A stretch of DNA of 64,000 nt from Paenibacillus_AR mesotrionivorans (GTDB taxonomy: Bacteria; Bacillota; Bacilli; Paenibacillales; NBRC-103111). Position numbers and translations under genes: made by a program. The notes beneath the pieces are model-generated. The model worked only from the letters and a program-made list of their open reading frames with translations, was not told where the DNA came from and ran no database searches. Where the stretch lies: contig NZ_JBJURJ010000026.1 in assembly GCF_046098205.1 (NCBI RefSeq), positions 23,178 through 87,177 on the forward strand. The letters are read 5' to 3'. Positions 45,539 through 53,128 of this stretch are shown here, one piece after another; the stretch's first letter is position 1, and every line of letters begins with the position of its first letter.

Positions 45539-45577
45539 TTGACACGCGGAATGCGGTTGTGTACAGTAGGTGTAAAC
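45539..45577 (+). promoter_or_regulatory. Promoter of nadABC with possible NiaR operator
   Basis: A perfect TTGACA (45539-45544), 17-base spacer and TACAGT (45562-45567) form a plausible sigma-A promoter. The -10 is embedded in TGTACAGTAGGTGTAAAC, which resembles NiaR (YrxA) half sites (TGTACA/AGGTGT). NiaR represses NAD synthesis genes in many Firmicutes when nicotinate is present. The operator is tentative. Confidence 0.5.
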
Positions 45578-45677
45578 TATTCTTAGGCGTATAGCCACTC
45601 ATGCTGCGGTTGCTCTTGTCCGTCTTTCTATCTCCAGCACCAGTGCAGGCAACATGCGAAGGAGGTCTTTCAATACG

Positions 45678-46616
45678 ATGGAAGCTCTGGCCCGTGCACA
45701 CAAAGCTGAGCAGGACCGGCTCTTGAAGGAGCGCATTCTTCAATTGAAGAAGGAGCGCAACGCGATTATTCTTGCCCACTACTACCAACGGGATGAGATA
45801 CAAGAAATTGCCGATTTCCGGGGCGATTCCTTCCTGCTGGCGCAGAAGGCCGCCTCTACCGACGCGGACGTCATTGTGTTCTGCGGCGTTCATTTTATGG
45901 GGGAATCCGCCAAAATTTTGGCTCCTAACAAAACCGTTATTATTCCTGACGAACGGGCAGGCTGTCCCATGGCCGATATGGTCAATGTGGACGGGCTGAA
46001 GAAGCTCAAGGCCCAGCATCCCAACGCCAAGGTAGTGGCGTATATCAACACGTCCGCAGAGGTGAAGGCCGAAACGGATATTTGCTGTACCTCCGCCAAT
46101 GCCATTAAGGTGATTGAATCCGTGGACGCGGATGAAGTGATCTGGGTGCCCGACAAGAACCTGGGCGATTATGTACAGAAGCATACGGACAAGAAGCTGA
46201 TTATCTGGGAAGGCTACTGCAACACCCATGATATGCTGACTGTCCGGGACGTAGAGGAAATGAGAGCCCAACACCCTAACGCCCAGTTCGTGGTTCACCC
46301 CGAGTGCAGGCCGGAAGTGGTCAAGCTGGGGGATTTTGTGGGCAGCACCACAGCTATTATCAAGTATTGCAAGGAATCCGACTGCCAGGAGTTCATTGTG
46401 GGCACCGAGGATGGGACGGGCTATCAGCTGCGTCTGGACAGCCCCCACAAAACCTTTCATTTCGCAACCAAATATCTGGTATGCCCCAACATGAAGGTGA
46501 ACAATCTGAAGAAGGTCGCCAAATGTCTGGAGACACTTTCGCCTCAGATTTATGTTCCGCCTCATATTGCTGATCAAGCACGATTGTCATTAGAGCGCAT
46601 GCTACTGGTTAAGTAG
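45678..46616 (+). CDS. nadA: Quinolinate synthase NadA
   Basis: NadA condenses iminoaspartate (from NadB) with dihydroxyacetone phosphate to quinolinate using a [4Fe-4S] cluster. The 312-residue product has AIILAHYYQRDEIQEIADF, the cluster Cys candidates in DICCTSANA, VHPECRPEV and YLVCPNMKVN, and TEDGTGYQLR. ATG 45678 is preferred because AAGGAGGTC (45659-45667) lies 10 bases upstream; in-frame ATG 45654 precedes that site. It is first in a nadA-nadB-nadC operon, a different order from the nadB-nadC-nadA of B. subtilis. Confidence 0.95.
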   Translation: MEALARAHKAEQDRLLKERILQLKKERNAIILAHYYQRDEIQEIADFRGDSFLLAQKAASTDADVIVFCGVHFMGESAKILAPNKTVIIPDERAGCPMADMVNVDGLKKLKAQHPNAKVVAYINTSAEVKAETDICCTSANAIKVIESVDADEVIWVPDKNLGDYVQKHTDKKLIIWEGYCNTHDMLTVRDVEEMRAQHPNAQFVVHPECRPEVVKLGDFVGSTTAIIKYCKESDCQEFIVGTEDGTGYQLRLDSPHKTFHFATKYLVCPNMKVNNLKKVAKCLETLSPQIYVPPHIADQARLSLERMLLVK

Positions 46617-46624
46617 CATGCGCT
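46594..46624 (+). other. Perfect 13-bp hairpin across the nadA stop codon
   Basis: AGCGCATGCTACT (46594-46606) and AGTAGCATGCGCT (46612-46624) pair perfectly around GGTTA. The nadA stop TAG (46614-46616) is inside the right arm. No T run follows, so full termination is unlikely; attenuation or RNA processing between nadA and nadB is possible. Confidence 0.7.
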
Positions 46625-46652
46625 ACTTCCTTGTTAGAGACAGGTGAAAAAG

Positions 46653-48266
46653 ATGATCCCCCGTTATTTGATGGATGTGGATGTGAACCAGTTACCCCGT
46701 GTGGAGACGGATGTGATTATCATCGGAGCCGGCATTGCCGGCTTGTTCGCCGCCATCAAGGCGGCAAAGGAGCGCAAGGTGCTGATGATCACCAAGAAGG
46801 CGCTCACCGAGAGCAATACCCGCTATGCTCAGGGTGGCATCGCGGCTGTAATTTCCGATGAGGACTCCTTTGCGTACCACCGTCAAGACACGCTGATTGC
46901 CGGAGCAGGCCTTTGTGACCATGCGGCCGTGGATGTGCTGGTTCAGGAGGGGCCTGAGGGCGTCCGGGATCTAATTAAACTGGGGACCCAGTTTGATCTG
47001 GAGAACGGTGAGCTGGCTCTGACCCAGGAAGGGGCCCACAGCATGCGGCGTATCCTCCATGCCCACGGTGACGCAACCGGGGCCGAGATTGTCCGTGCGC
47101 TGTCGGAGAAGGCCTTGAAGCATCCCAATATCGAAATATGGCATGATCATTTTGTCGTCGACCTGATTACCAACCAAGGCGAATGCTGCGGTGCCCTGGT
47201 TATCAAACCCAGCGGGGAGAAGGTTATCGTCCATGGTTCCGCCACCGTGCTGTGCTCCGGCGGTGCAGGCCAGCTTTACCGCTATACAACCAATCCCGAC
47301 GTGGCCACCAGTGACGGCATGGCTATTGCCTACCGTGCGGGGGCTTCCGTACGTGACGTGGAATTCATCCAATTTCATCCCACCTCTCTATGTTACCCCG
47401 GTGCTCCCCGGTTCCTGATCTCGGAAGCGGTCCGCGGCGAAGGCGCTGTGCTTCGGAATATCCGCGGCGAGCGTTTTATGGAGAAATACCACCCCCAGCT
47501 GGAGCTGGCTCCCCGGGACATTGTTGCCCGGGCGATTGTCAGTGAGATGGAGCTTACCAAATCCACCTTTGTTTATCTGGACATTACCCATGAATCTGCG
47601 GAAATGGTCAAAAACCGTTTTCCCACTATATATGAAACCTGTATGCAATTTGGCTTGGATCTGGCCACAGACTGGATTCCCGTAGCGCCTGCAGCCCACT
47701 ATATGATGGGCGGGGTGGAAACGGATCTCTTTGGAGAAACTACCCTTAAGCGGCTGTTTGCCTGCGGCGAGGTTTCCTCTACCGGTGTGCATGGAGCCAA
47801 TCGTTTGGCCAGCAACAGCCTGTCCGAGGCCATTGTATTCGGACGGCGGATTGTGGGCAAGGTGCTGCAGCTTAGGGACAAGGCTTCTCTTCCGCAGGAG
47901 CTGGAGAACCTTCAGCGCAAGGAGCCTGTCCATCAGGCAATTGTGGAGAAGCGTCTTAAGCTTCAGAAAATCCTGGTTCGTTACGCCGGTTTGAAGCGTA
48001 ATGCCAAAGGCCTGCAGAAGGGCTACGAGGAGCTGAAGCGGCAGATGCCCATCTTCGACTCGGCCTTGACCAAGCGGGAGGAGCTGGAATTCGCCAATAT
48101 GCTGACCTGCGCACTCCTGATTACCCGTGCGGCAGAAATCCGTGAGGAAAGCAGAGGCGGTCATTACCGGGATGATTTCCCCGAGCGGGACGATCTGGTA
48201 TGGCGCAAGCATGTGGTGTTCAACCGTGAAAAAGGCGTAATAGAGGAGAGAATATCCGATGTCTAA
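46653..48266 (+). CDS. nadB: L-aspartate oxidase NadB
   Basis: NadB oxidises L-aspartate to iminoaspartate with FAD, the first step of de novo NAD synthesis. The 537-residue product has the dinucleotide fold VIIIGAGIAGLFAAI, SNTRYAQGGIAAV, the substrate loop RRILHAHGDATG, VEFIQFHPTSLCYPG and HGANRLASNSLSEA. The C-terminal helical domain is complete. ATG 46653 is chosen since AGGTGA (46641-46646) lies 6 bases before it; GTG 46644 would sit inside that site. It overlaps nadC by 8 bases. Confidence 0.96.
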   Translation: MIPRYLMDVDVNQLPRVETDVIIIGAGIAGLFAAIKAAKERKVLMITKKALTESNTRYAQGGIAAVISDEDSFAYHRQDTLIAGAGLCDHAAVDVLVQEGPEGVRDLIKLGTQFDLENGELALTQEGAHSMRRILHAHGDATGAEIVRALSEKALKHPNIEIWHDHFVVDLITNQGECCGALVIKPSGEKVIVHGSATVLCSGGAGQLYRYTTNPDVATSDGMAIAYRAGASVRDVEFIQFHPTSLCYPGAPRFLISEAVRGEGAVLRNIRGERFMEKYHPQLELAPRDIVARAIVSEMELTKSTFVYLDITHESAEMVKNRFPTIYETCMQFGLDLATDWIPVAPAAHYMMGGVETDLFGETTLKRLFACGEVSSTGVHGANRLASNSLSEAIVFGRRIVGKVLQLRDKASLPQELENLQRKEPVHQAIVEKRLKLQKILVRYAGLKRNAKGLQKGYEELKRQMPIFDSALTKREELEFANMLTCALLITRAAEIREESRGGHYRDDFPERDDLVWRKHVVFNREKGVIEERISDV

Positions 48267-49125
48267 CCCTTTCTTGAATATACGGGCCCTGGAAGGCCAG
48301 ATTCGTTTATGGCTGGAGGAGGATATCGGCTCCGGAGATATTACGACAATGACCACCATCCCCGAGGATCGTCAGGGTTTGGGCATCATCCATGTGAAGG
48401 AAGACGGCATTCTGGCAGGCATCCCTGTGGCCGAGGCGGTTTTCCGCGTGGTGGATCCCTCCTTATCCTTCCGTGCTGTGCGGCAGGACGGGGAACGGAT
48501 TGTGAAGGGTACGGTTCTGGCAGAGGTTCATGGCAGCATCCGCAGCATTCTGTTGGGAGAGCGCCTTGCCTTAAACCTCATGCAGCGTCTGTCCGGCATT
48601 GCCACCCGCACCCGCGAGTATGTGGATGTCTTGGACGGGCTGCCGACCAGATTGGTGGATACCCGCAAGACTACCCCTGGACACCGGACGCTGGAAAAAT
48701 ATGCAGTGCGGGTCGGCGGCGGACATAACCACCGCTTCGGGCTGTACGATGCGGTTATGATCAAGGACAACCATATTAAAGGTGCCGGCGGTATTACCCA
48801 AGCGGTGGCTGCAGCAAGAAGCCAGATTCCCCATACCATGAAGATCGAGGTGGAAGTGGAGGGTTTTGCGCAGCTGGAGGAAGCCATGGCCGCGAATGCG
48901 GACATCATTATGCTGGATAATATGAAACCGGCGGACATGAGCCAGGCTGTAGGCATTCTGAAAGCGAATAAGCCGCATATTCTGGTAGAGGCCTCCGGGA
49001 ATGTGAATTTGTCCACGATCCGCGGCATTGCCGAGACCGGTGTGGATGTGATTTCCGTAGGCCGGCTGACCTATTCGGTGCAAGCGCTGGATATCAGCCT
49101 GGATTTGAATGAAAGGAAGGCTTAA
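48259..49125 (+). CDS. nadC: Nicotinate-nucleotide pyrophosphorylase (carboxylating) NadC
   Basis: NadC converts quinolinate and PRPP to nicotinate mononucleotide with loss of CO2. The 288-residue product shows EEDIGSGDITT, LMQRLSGIATRT, the active-site segment DTRKTTPGHRTLEKYAV, VGGGHNHRFGLYDAVMIKDN, EVEVEGFAQ and IIMLDNM. Its ATG lies inside the end of nadB, so the two are translationally coupled. coaX follows after 5 bases, extending the cofactor operon. Confidence 0.96.
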   Translation: MSNPFLNIRALEGQIRLWLEEDIGSGDITTMTTIPEDRQGLGIIHVKEDGILAGIPVAEAVFRVVDPSLSFRAVRQDGERIVKGTVLAEVHGSIRSILLGERLALNLMQRLSGIATRTREYVDVLDGLPTRLVDTRKTTPGHRTLEKYAVRVGGGHNHRFGLYDAVMIKDNHIKGAGGITQAVAAARSQIPHTMKIEVEVEGFAQLEEAMAANADIIMLDNMKPADMSQAVGILKANKPHILVEASGNVNLSTIRGIAETGVDVISVGRLTYSVQALDISLDLNERKA

Positions 49126-49130
49126 CCCCC

Positions 49131-49898
49131 ATGATTCTGGTTGTGGACGTAGGCAACACCAATATCGTGCTGGGGCTCTTCGAGGGCAAAACCCTGGTGC
49201 AAAACTGGCGGATCAGCACCAATCGCCAGGCGACGGCGGATGAATACGGTTTGACGCTGTTCAGCTTATTCGCCCACAAGGGGATGGTGCTGGAATCGGT
49301 GGAGGGAGTGATTATTTCCTCTGTGGTGCCGCCGCTTATGTTTGCCCTGGAGAGCATGTGCCGCAAGTATATCGGCCGTGAGCCTGTTATCGTAGGTCCC
49401 GGCATTAAGACCGGATTAAGCGTCCGTTATGAGAATCCCCGGGAGGTGGGCGCCGACCGGATCGTGAATGCCGTGGCGGCGTTGGAGCTGTACGGACCTC
49501 CGCTTATTATCGTAGACTTCGGCACCGCCACAACCTTCTGCTATATCGACGAAAAAGCCCAATATATCGGAGGTGCCATTGCCCCCGGCATCGGCATCTC
49601 TACCGAAGCTCTATATCAACGGGCCGCCAAGCTGCCCCGCATTGAGCTGGTGAAACCCAAAAGCACCGTAGGGCGTAACACCGTTACATCCATGCAGGCA
49701 GGCATCATTTTCGGCTACGCTGGCCAGGTGGACGGAATTGTCCAACGGATTAAAGAGGAGTTCGGCACCAAACCCACTGTGGTGGCAACCGGCGGGATGG
49801 CGGAGCTGATCGCCAAGGAATCCCGCAGCATTGAAGTTATCAACTCCATTCTCACATTACAGGGCTTGCAGCTTATTTACGAGCGCAATCGCCCTTAG
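49131..49898 (+). CDS. coaX: Type III pantothenate kinase
   Basis: CoaX phosphorylates pantothenate in the first step of coenzyme A synthesis. The 255-residue product has the ASKHA-fold phosphate motifs ILVVDVGNTNIVLGLF and IIVDFGTATTFC, the family motif EVGADRIVNAVAA and the C-terminal VVATGGMAELIAKES. It starts 5 bases after nadC. Immediately after its stop codon a GCTTACGA-type hairpin repeat begins and leads into hslO. Confidence 0.96.
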   Translation: MILVVDVGNTNIVLGLFEGKTLVQNWRISTNRQATADEYGLTLFSLFAHKGMVLESVEGVIISSVVPPLMFALESMCRKYIGREPVIVGPGIKTGLSVRYENPREVGADRIVNAVAALELYGPPLIIVDFGTATTFCYIDEKAQYIGGAIAPGIGISTEALYQRAAKLPRIELVKPKSTVGRNTVTSMQAGIIFGYAGQVDGIVQRIKEEFGTKPTVVATGGMAELIAKESRSIEVINSILTLQGLQLIYERNRP

Positions 49899-49901
49899 TA
49901 T

Positions 49902-49944
49902 GCTTACGATGCAGGCTTTCCCTTACGGGAAAGCCCTTAGGAGG
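49902..49944 (+). repeat. Hairpin repeat unit D carrying the hslO ribosome binding site
   Basis: GCTTACGATGC is followed by a perfect 9-bp stem, GGCTTTCCC (49914-49922) / GGGAAAGCC (49927-49935), loop TTAC, and the tail CTTAGGAGG (49936-49944). It is the same unit as at 3188-3232, with one extra base pair in the stem and a different loop. The tail serves as the Shine-Dalgarno of hslO, 4 bases before its ATG. Confidence 0.82.
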
Positions 49945-49948
49945 TATC

Positions 49949-50839
49949 ATGGACAACGTGTTGATCAGGGCGACTGCCTGGAACGGGCAGGTTCGCGCCT
50001 TTGCAGCCAAAACAACGCAAATCGTAGAGGAATGGAAGGAGCGGCACCAGGCCTCCCCAACAGCAGTAGCCGCTTTGGGACGGACCATCACCGCATCTGC
50101 CATGATGGGCGCTATGCTCAAGGGAGAGGAAAGGCTGGTTATACAAGTCAAGGGTGGAGGACCCATCGGCCAGATCGTAGTAGATGCCAACGCCCGGGGG
50201 GAAGTCAGGGGGTATGTTGACGAACCGCAGGTGGATGTAGGTCCCAATGCCGTAGGCAAGCTTGATGTTGCAGCGGCTGTAGGAACGGATGGTTTTTTGT
50301 ATGTAACGAAGGATCTGGGCTTGAAGGAGCCCTACCAGGGCAGCGTGCCTATTATTTCCGGCGAGCTGGCGGAGGACTTCACCTATTACTTCGCCAAGTC
50401 GGAGCAAACGCCCTCAGCTGTAGCACTGGGTGTGTTGTTCGGCAAGGGTGACTATAAGGTAAAGGCCGCAGGAGGCTTCATCATCCAGCTTCTTCCCGGC
50501 TTGTCCGACGAGGAAATTGGCGAAATTGAAGATAAGCTTTCGGCACTGCCTCCCATTACCAGCTTGCTGGAGCAAGGATTGGAGCTGGATGAAATTCTGG
50601 CAACGGTCCTGGGCACCGTCCGCATACTGGATACCATGGAGCTATCCCTTACCTGCAAGTGCTCCCGGGATAAGGTTATGGGCACTCTCATCAGCCTGGG
50701 TGCAGAGGAACTGGAGCGCCTGGTGGAGGAAGACGGGCAAGTGGAGCTGAAGTGCCACTACTGCAATGAAGCGTATTTGTTTCCGGAGCCGGAGCTGCGC
50801 GGCGTAATCGAGCGGATCAGAAGCGCGGGGAATAATTAA
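49949..50839 (+). CDS. hslO: Redox-regulated holdase chaperone Hsp33
   Basis: Hsp33 is activated by oxidation: four cysteines bind zinc in the reduced form and form disulfides under oxidative stress, exposing a holdase surface. The 296-residue product has the N-terminal domain (ATAWNGQVRAFAAKTTQIVE) and the C-terminal redox switch, Cys236 and Cys238 in LTCKCSRDKV and Cys269 and Cys272 in LKCHYCNEAY. Its ribosome binding site is supplied by a hairpin repeat. It lies between coaX and the foldase gene, as in B. subtilis. Confidence 0.96.
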   Translation: MDNVLIRATAWNGQVRAFAAKTTQIVEEWKERHQASPTAVAALGRTITASAMMGAMLKGEERLVIQVKGGGPIGQIVVDANARGEVRGYVDEPQVDVGPNAVGKLDVAAAVGTDGFLYVTKDLGLKEPYQGSVPIISGELAEDFTYYFAKSEQTPSAVALGVLFGKGDYKVKAAGGFIIQLLPGLSDEEIGEIEDKLSALPPITSLLEQGLELDEILATVLGTVRILDTMELSLTCKCSRDKVMGTLISLGAEELERLVEEDGQVELKCHYCNEAYLFPEPELRGVIERIRSAGNN

Positions 50840-50928
50840 AAAGCACGACAGCCGAAGACAAGAGCTTAAGACAGAAAGACATCCGGGACTTTGAAGGGCC
50901 ACCGTGGGATGTAAAGAGGAGTAATGGG

Positions 50929-51867
50929 ATGAGAAACATCAAGCTGTTATGGGGGCTCGTCGGCTGTCTCGGGGCAACGGTGCTGGTACTTGGCATTTTG
51001 CTGGTGAAGGATGGAGCGGCCGGCAGCGACGAAGGAGTTCCGGGTGACCCGGCCGCGGGAGACCGGGTGGTGGCCAAAGTCGGCAGCAAAGAGTTCAAGC
51101 TGAGCATCCTGGAGCAGCAGCTGCTTCAGAAGTATGGGTTGGAGCTGCTCAACCAACTGTTGGACCGGGAGGTTCTTCGGCTGGAGGCGGAGGAGCAGAA
51201 AATCAAGATCAGCCGGGAAGAGCTGGACGCGGAGCTAACCCGGATGAGCCAAGGCTATGATAGCGAGGAGCACTTTTACGACTCCATGAAAAGCCAGCTG
51301 GGTATGTCCAAGGAGGACATCCGTGAGGATGTATACTATAAGCTGATCTTGGAGAAAATCGCAACGGCGGCGGTTACCGTAAGCAATCAAGAGATTAATC
51401 AGTACATTAAGGAGCACCCGGAAGAGTTTGCTGTCTCCTCCCAACTGCGCATCCAGAAAATCGTCAGCCAGACGGAGGACCAGGCCAAACGGACGCTGGA
51501 GCTGGCGCGCTCCGGCAAGGATTTTGGGCTCCTGGCCAAAGAGCGTTCGCTGGACACCTCCACCTCGTCGGACGGAGGGGATCTGGGCTGGCTGGAGGAC
51601 AATGACCCGTTTATTCCCCAGGAGCTGCTGAAGGCAGCGCGGAAGATGAAGGTAGGAGATATCTCCGGCCCCATCAAAACCGCAGAGGGTTATACAGTCA
51701 TCAGGCTGAAGGACAAAAAAGACGTCAGCAAGGGAACCCCGGAGGAGATCAATGCCAACGTGCACCGGATATTGGCTCTCCAAAAGGCTCCGCCGCTTGC
51801 AGACATCACCCAGACCCTGCGGGTGAAATACAAAGCCGAAATTGAGGACTCCGAACTGGCTCTTTGA
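50929..51867 (+). CDS. Membrane-anchored PpiC-type peptidyl-prolyl isomerase (YacD-like)
   Basis: The 312-residue product has one N-terminal membrane segment (about 6-27), a SurA-like helical domain (about 50-165; LLNQLLDREVLRLEAEEQK) and a parvulin domain (about 170-270; SQLRIQKIVSQTEDQAKRTL, LAKERSLDTSTSSDGGDLGW, GYTVIRLKDKKD). It probably helps secreted proteins fold outside the membrane. The position between hslO and cysK is that of B. subtilis yacD. LVGC at residues 10-13 resembles a lipobox, but the hydrophobic stretch continues well past the Cys, so a membrane anchor is more likely. The stop codon lies inside the terminator hairpin. Confidence 0.87.
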   Translation: MRNIKLLWGLVGCLGATVLVLGILLVKDGAAGSDEGVPGDPAAGDRVVAKVGSKEFKLSILEQQLLQKYGLELLNQLLDREVLRLEAEEQKIKISREELDAELTRMSQGYDSEEHFYDSMKSQLGMSKEDIREDVYYKLILEKIATAAVTVSNQEINQYIKEHPEEFAVSSQLRIQKIVSQTEDQAKRTLELARSGKDFGLLAKERSLDTSTSSDGGDLGWLEDNDPFIPQELLKAARKMKVGDISGPIKTAEGYTVIRLKDKKDVSKGTPEEINANVHRILALQKAPPLADITQTLRVKYKAEIEDSELAL

Positions 51868-51888
51868 GCCGGGGAGAGTCCTTTTTTG
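51846..51888 (+). terminator. Terminator overlapping the end of the foldase gene
   Basis: GGACTC (51846-51851) pairs with GAGTCC (51876-51881), with an inner GGCTC/GAGCC stem, followed by TTTTTT. The upstream arm is inside the coding region. Confidence 0.88.
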
Positions 51889-51968
51889 GTTTCCAGCCTG
51901 TTTTGGGATATCATTGAGAGTGAAAATACATAGATTTTTTCAGTTTGGTGTTTTCTCAAGAAATCCAG

Positions 51969-51997
51969 TTGACAATTTGAGCCTGGCTTGATAATAT
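51969..51997 (+). promoter_or_regulatory. Sigma-A promoter of cysK
   Basis: Perfect TTGACA (51969-51974), 17-base spacer and TAATAT (51992-51997). Confidence 0.85.
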
Positions 51998-52006
51998 GTA
52001 GACAGA

Positions 52007-52032
52007 TAATACCTAGTAGATTACTCGGAATA
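52007..52032 (+). promoter_or_regulatory. Possible CymR operator before cysK
   Basis: TAATACC (52007-52013) and GGAATA (52027-52032) resemble the ends of the CymR box (TAAWNCC and GGAATT), just downstream of the promoter. The gap between them is shorter than in the B. subtilis consensus. CymR, with CysK as co-repressor, controls cysteine genes in Bacillus. Confidence 0.35.
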
Positions 52033-52060
52033 TCCATACAATTTCAGGAGGGATTTGGAC

Positions 52061-52999
52061 ATGGCGAAGTTGGTTCAGAATATCACGGATTTGATCGGCG
52101 ATACACCGCTTGTACGTCTAAACAGGGTTGTTCCCGAAGACAGCGCGGAAATCTATGTGAAGCTGGAATACCAAAACCCCGGCTCCAGCGTAAAGGATCG
52201 GATTGCCATCAGCATGGTGGAGGTTGCCGAGAAGGAAGGCAAGCTGAAGCCTGGTGATACTATTGTGGAACCGACTTCGGGCAATACCGGCATCGGCTTG
52301 GCCATGGTGGCCGCAGCCAAGGGCTACAAGGCCATTCTGGTTATGCCGGAGACCATGTCCCTGGAACGCCGCAACCTGCTGCGCGCTTATGGCGCCCAAT
52401 TGGTGCTGACTCCCGGAGCCGAAGGCATGAAGGGCGCCATCCGTAAAGCCGAGGAGCTGGCTGCAGAGAATCCGTCCTATTTTATTCCCCAACAATTTAA
52501 GAATCCGGCCAATGTTAAGGTCCACCTGGAAACCACCGGTCCAGAAATCGTGGAAGCCATCAAGAGCTTCGACGGCAAGCTGGATGCCTTCGTGGCAGGC
52601 ATCGGCACAGGCGGCACCATTACAGGTACAGGTCAAGTGCTGCAACAGAACTTCCCGGGTATCAAGATTATTGCCGTAGAGCCCAGCGCGTCCCCGGTGC
52701 TGTCCGGCGGCAAACCAGGCCCCCACAAGATTCAAGGCATCGGCGCAGGTTTTGTGCCGGATATCCTGAATACCGAAATTTATGATCAAATCATTCCTGT
52801 AGATAACGACGATGCCTTCGAAACCTCCCGCCGCGTAGCCAAGGAAGAGGGTATCCTGGGCGGTATTTCCTCCGGTGCTGCCATCTTCGCCGCATTGCAG
52901 GTTGCTAAACAACTGGGCAAGGGCAAACGTGTCATTGCGGTTCTGCCTTCCAATGGCGAGCGCTACCTGAGCACGCCGCTGTACAGCTTCGAAGACTAA
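52061..52999 (+). CDS. cysK: Cysteine synthase A (O-acetylserine sulfhydrylase)
   Basis: CysK makes cysteine from O-acetylserine and sulfide with PLP. The 312-residue product has the PLP lysine in NPGSSVKDRIA, the substrate loop PTSGNTGIGLAMVAAAKGY, the phosphate loop GIGTGGTITGTG and a C-terminal ISSGAAIFAAL. AGGAGGGA (52047-52053) lies 8 bases before ATG 52061, which is preferred to the in-frame TTG 52055. It has its own strong promoter and terminator and is monocistronic. In Bacillus CysK also serves as CymR partner. Confidence 0.96.
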   Translation: MAKLVQNITDLIGDTPLVRLNRVVPEDSAEIYVKLEYQNPGSSVKDRIAISMVEVAEKEGKLKPGDTIVEPTSGNTGIGLAMVAAAKGYKAILVMPETMSLERRNLLRAYGAQLVLTPGAEGMKGAIRKAEELAAENPSYFIPQQFKNPANVKVHLETTGPEIVEAIKSFDGKLDAFVAGIGTGGTITGTGQVLQQNFPGIKIIAVEPSASPVLSGGKPGPHKIQGIGAGFVPDILNTEIYDQIIPVDNDDAFETSRRVAKEEGILGGISSGAAIFAALQVAKQLGKGKRVIAVLPSNGERYLSTPLYSFED

Positions 53000-53044
53000 T
53001 TGAACACTCCCCTCAGGAGTGACGAGATGCAGTGAAAAGGATTC

Positions 53045-53088
53045 AAAAAAAGCTTGTCCGGGCAAGATCTGCCCAGGCAAGCTTTTTT
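53045..53088. terminator. Bidirectional terminator between cysK and the chemoreceptor gene
   Basis: AAAAAAGCTTG and CAAGCTTTTTT pair, with an inner GGGCA/TGCCC stem. A runs on the left and T runs on the right suit both converging genes. Confidence 0.93.
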
Positions 53089-53128
53089 CTGCTATAGGAA
53101 GGGACGTCCGCGGACGGAGCCCCATTCT

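Noticed and set aside
50956..50967. Lipobox LVGC in the PpiC protein at 50929
   Set aside because: The hydrophobic stretch continues about 14 residues past the Cys, which fits a membrane anchor better than a lipoprotein signal.
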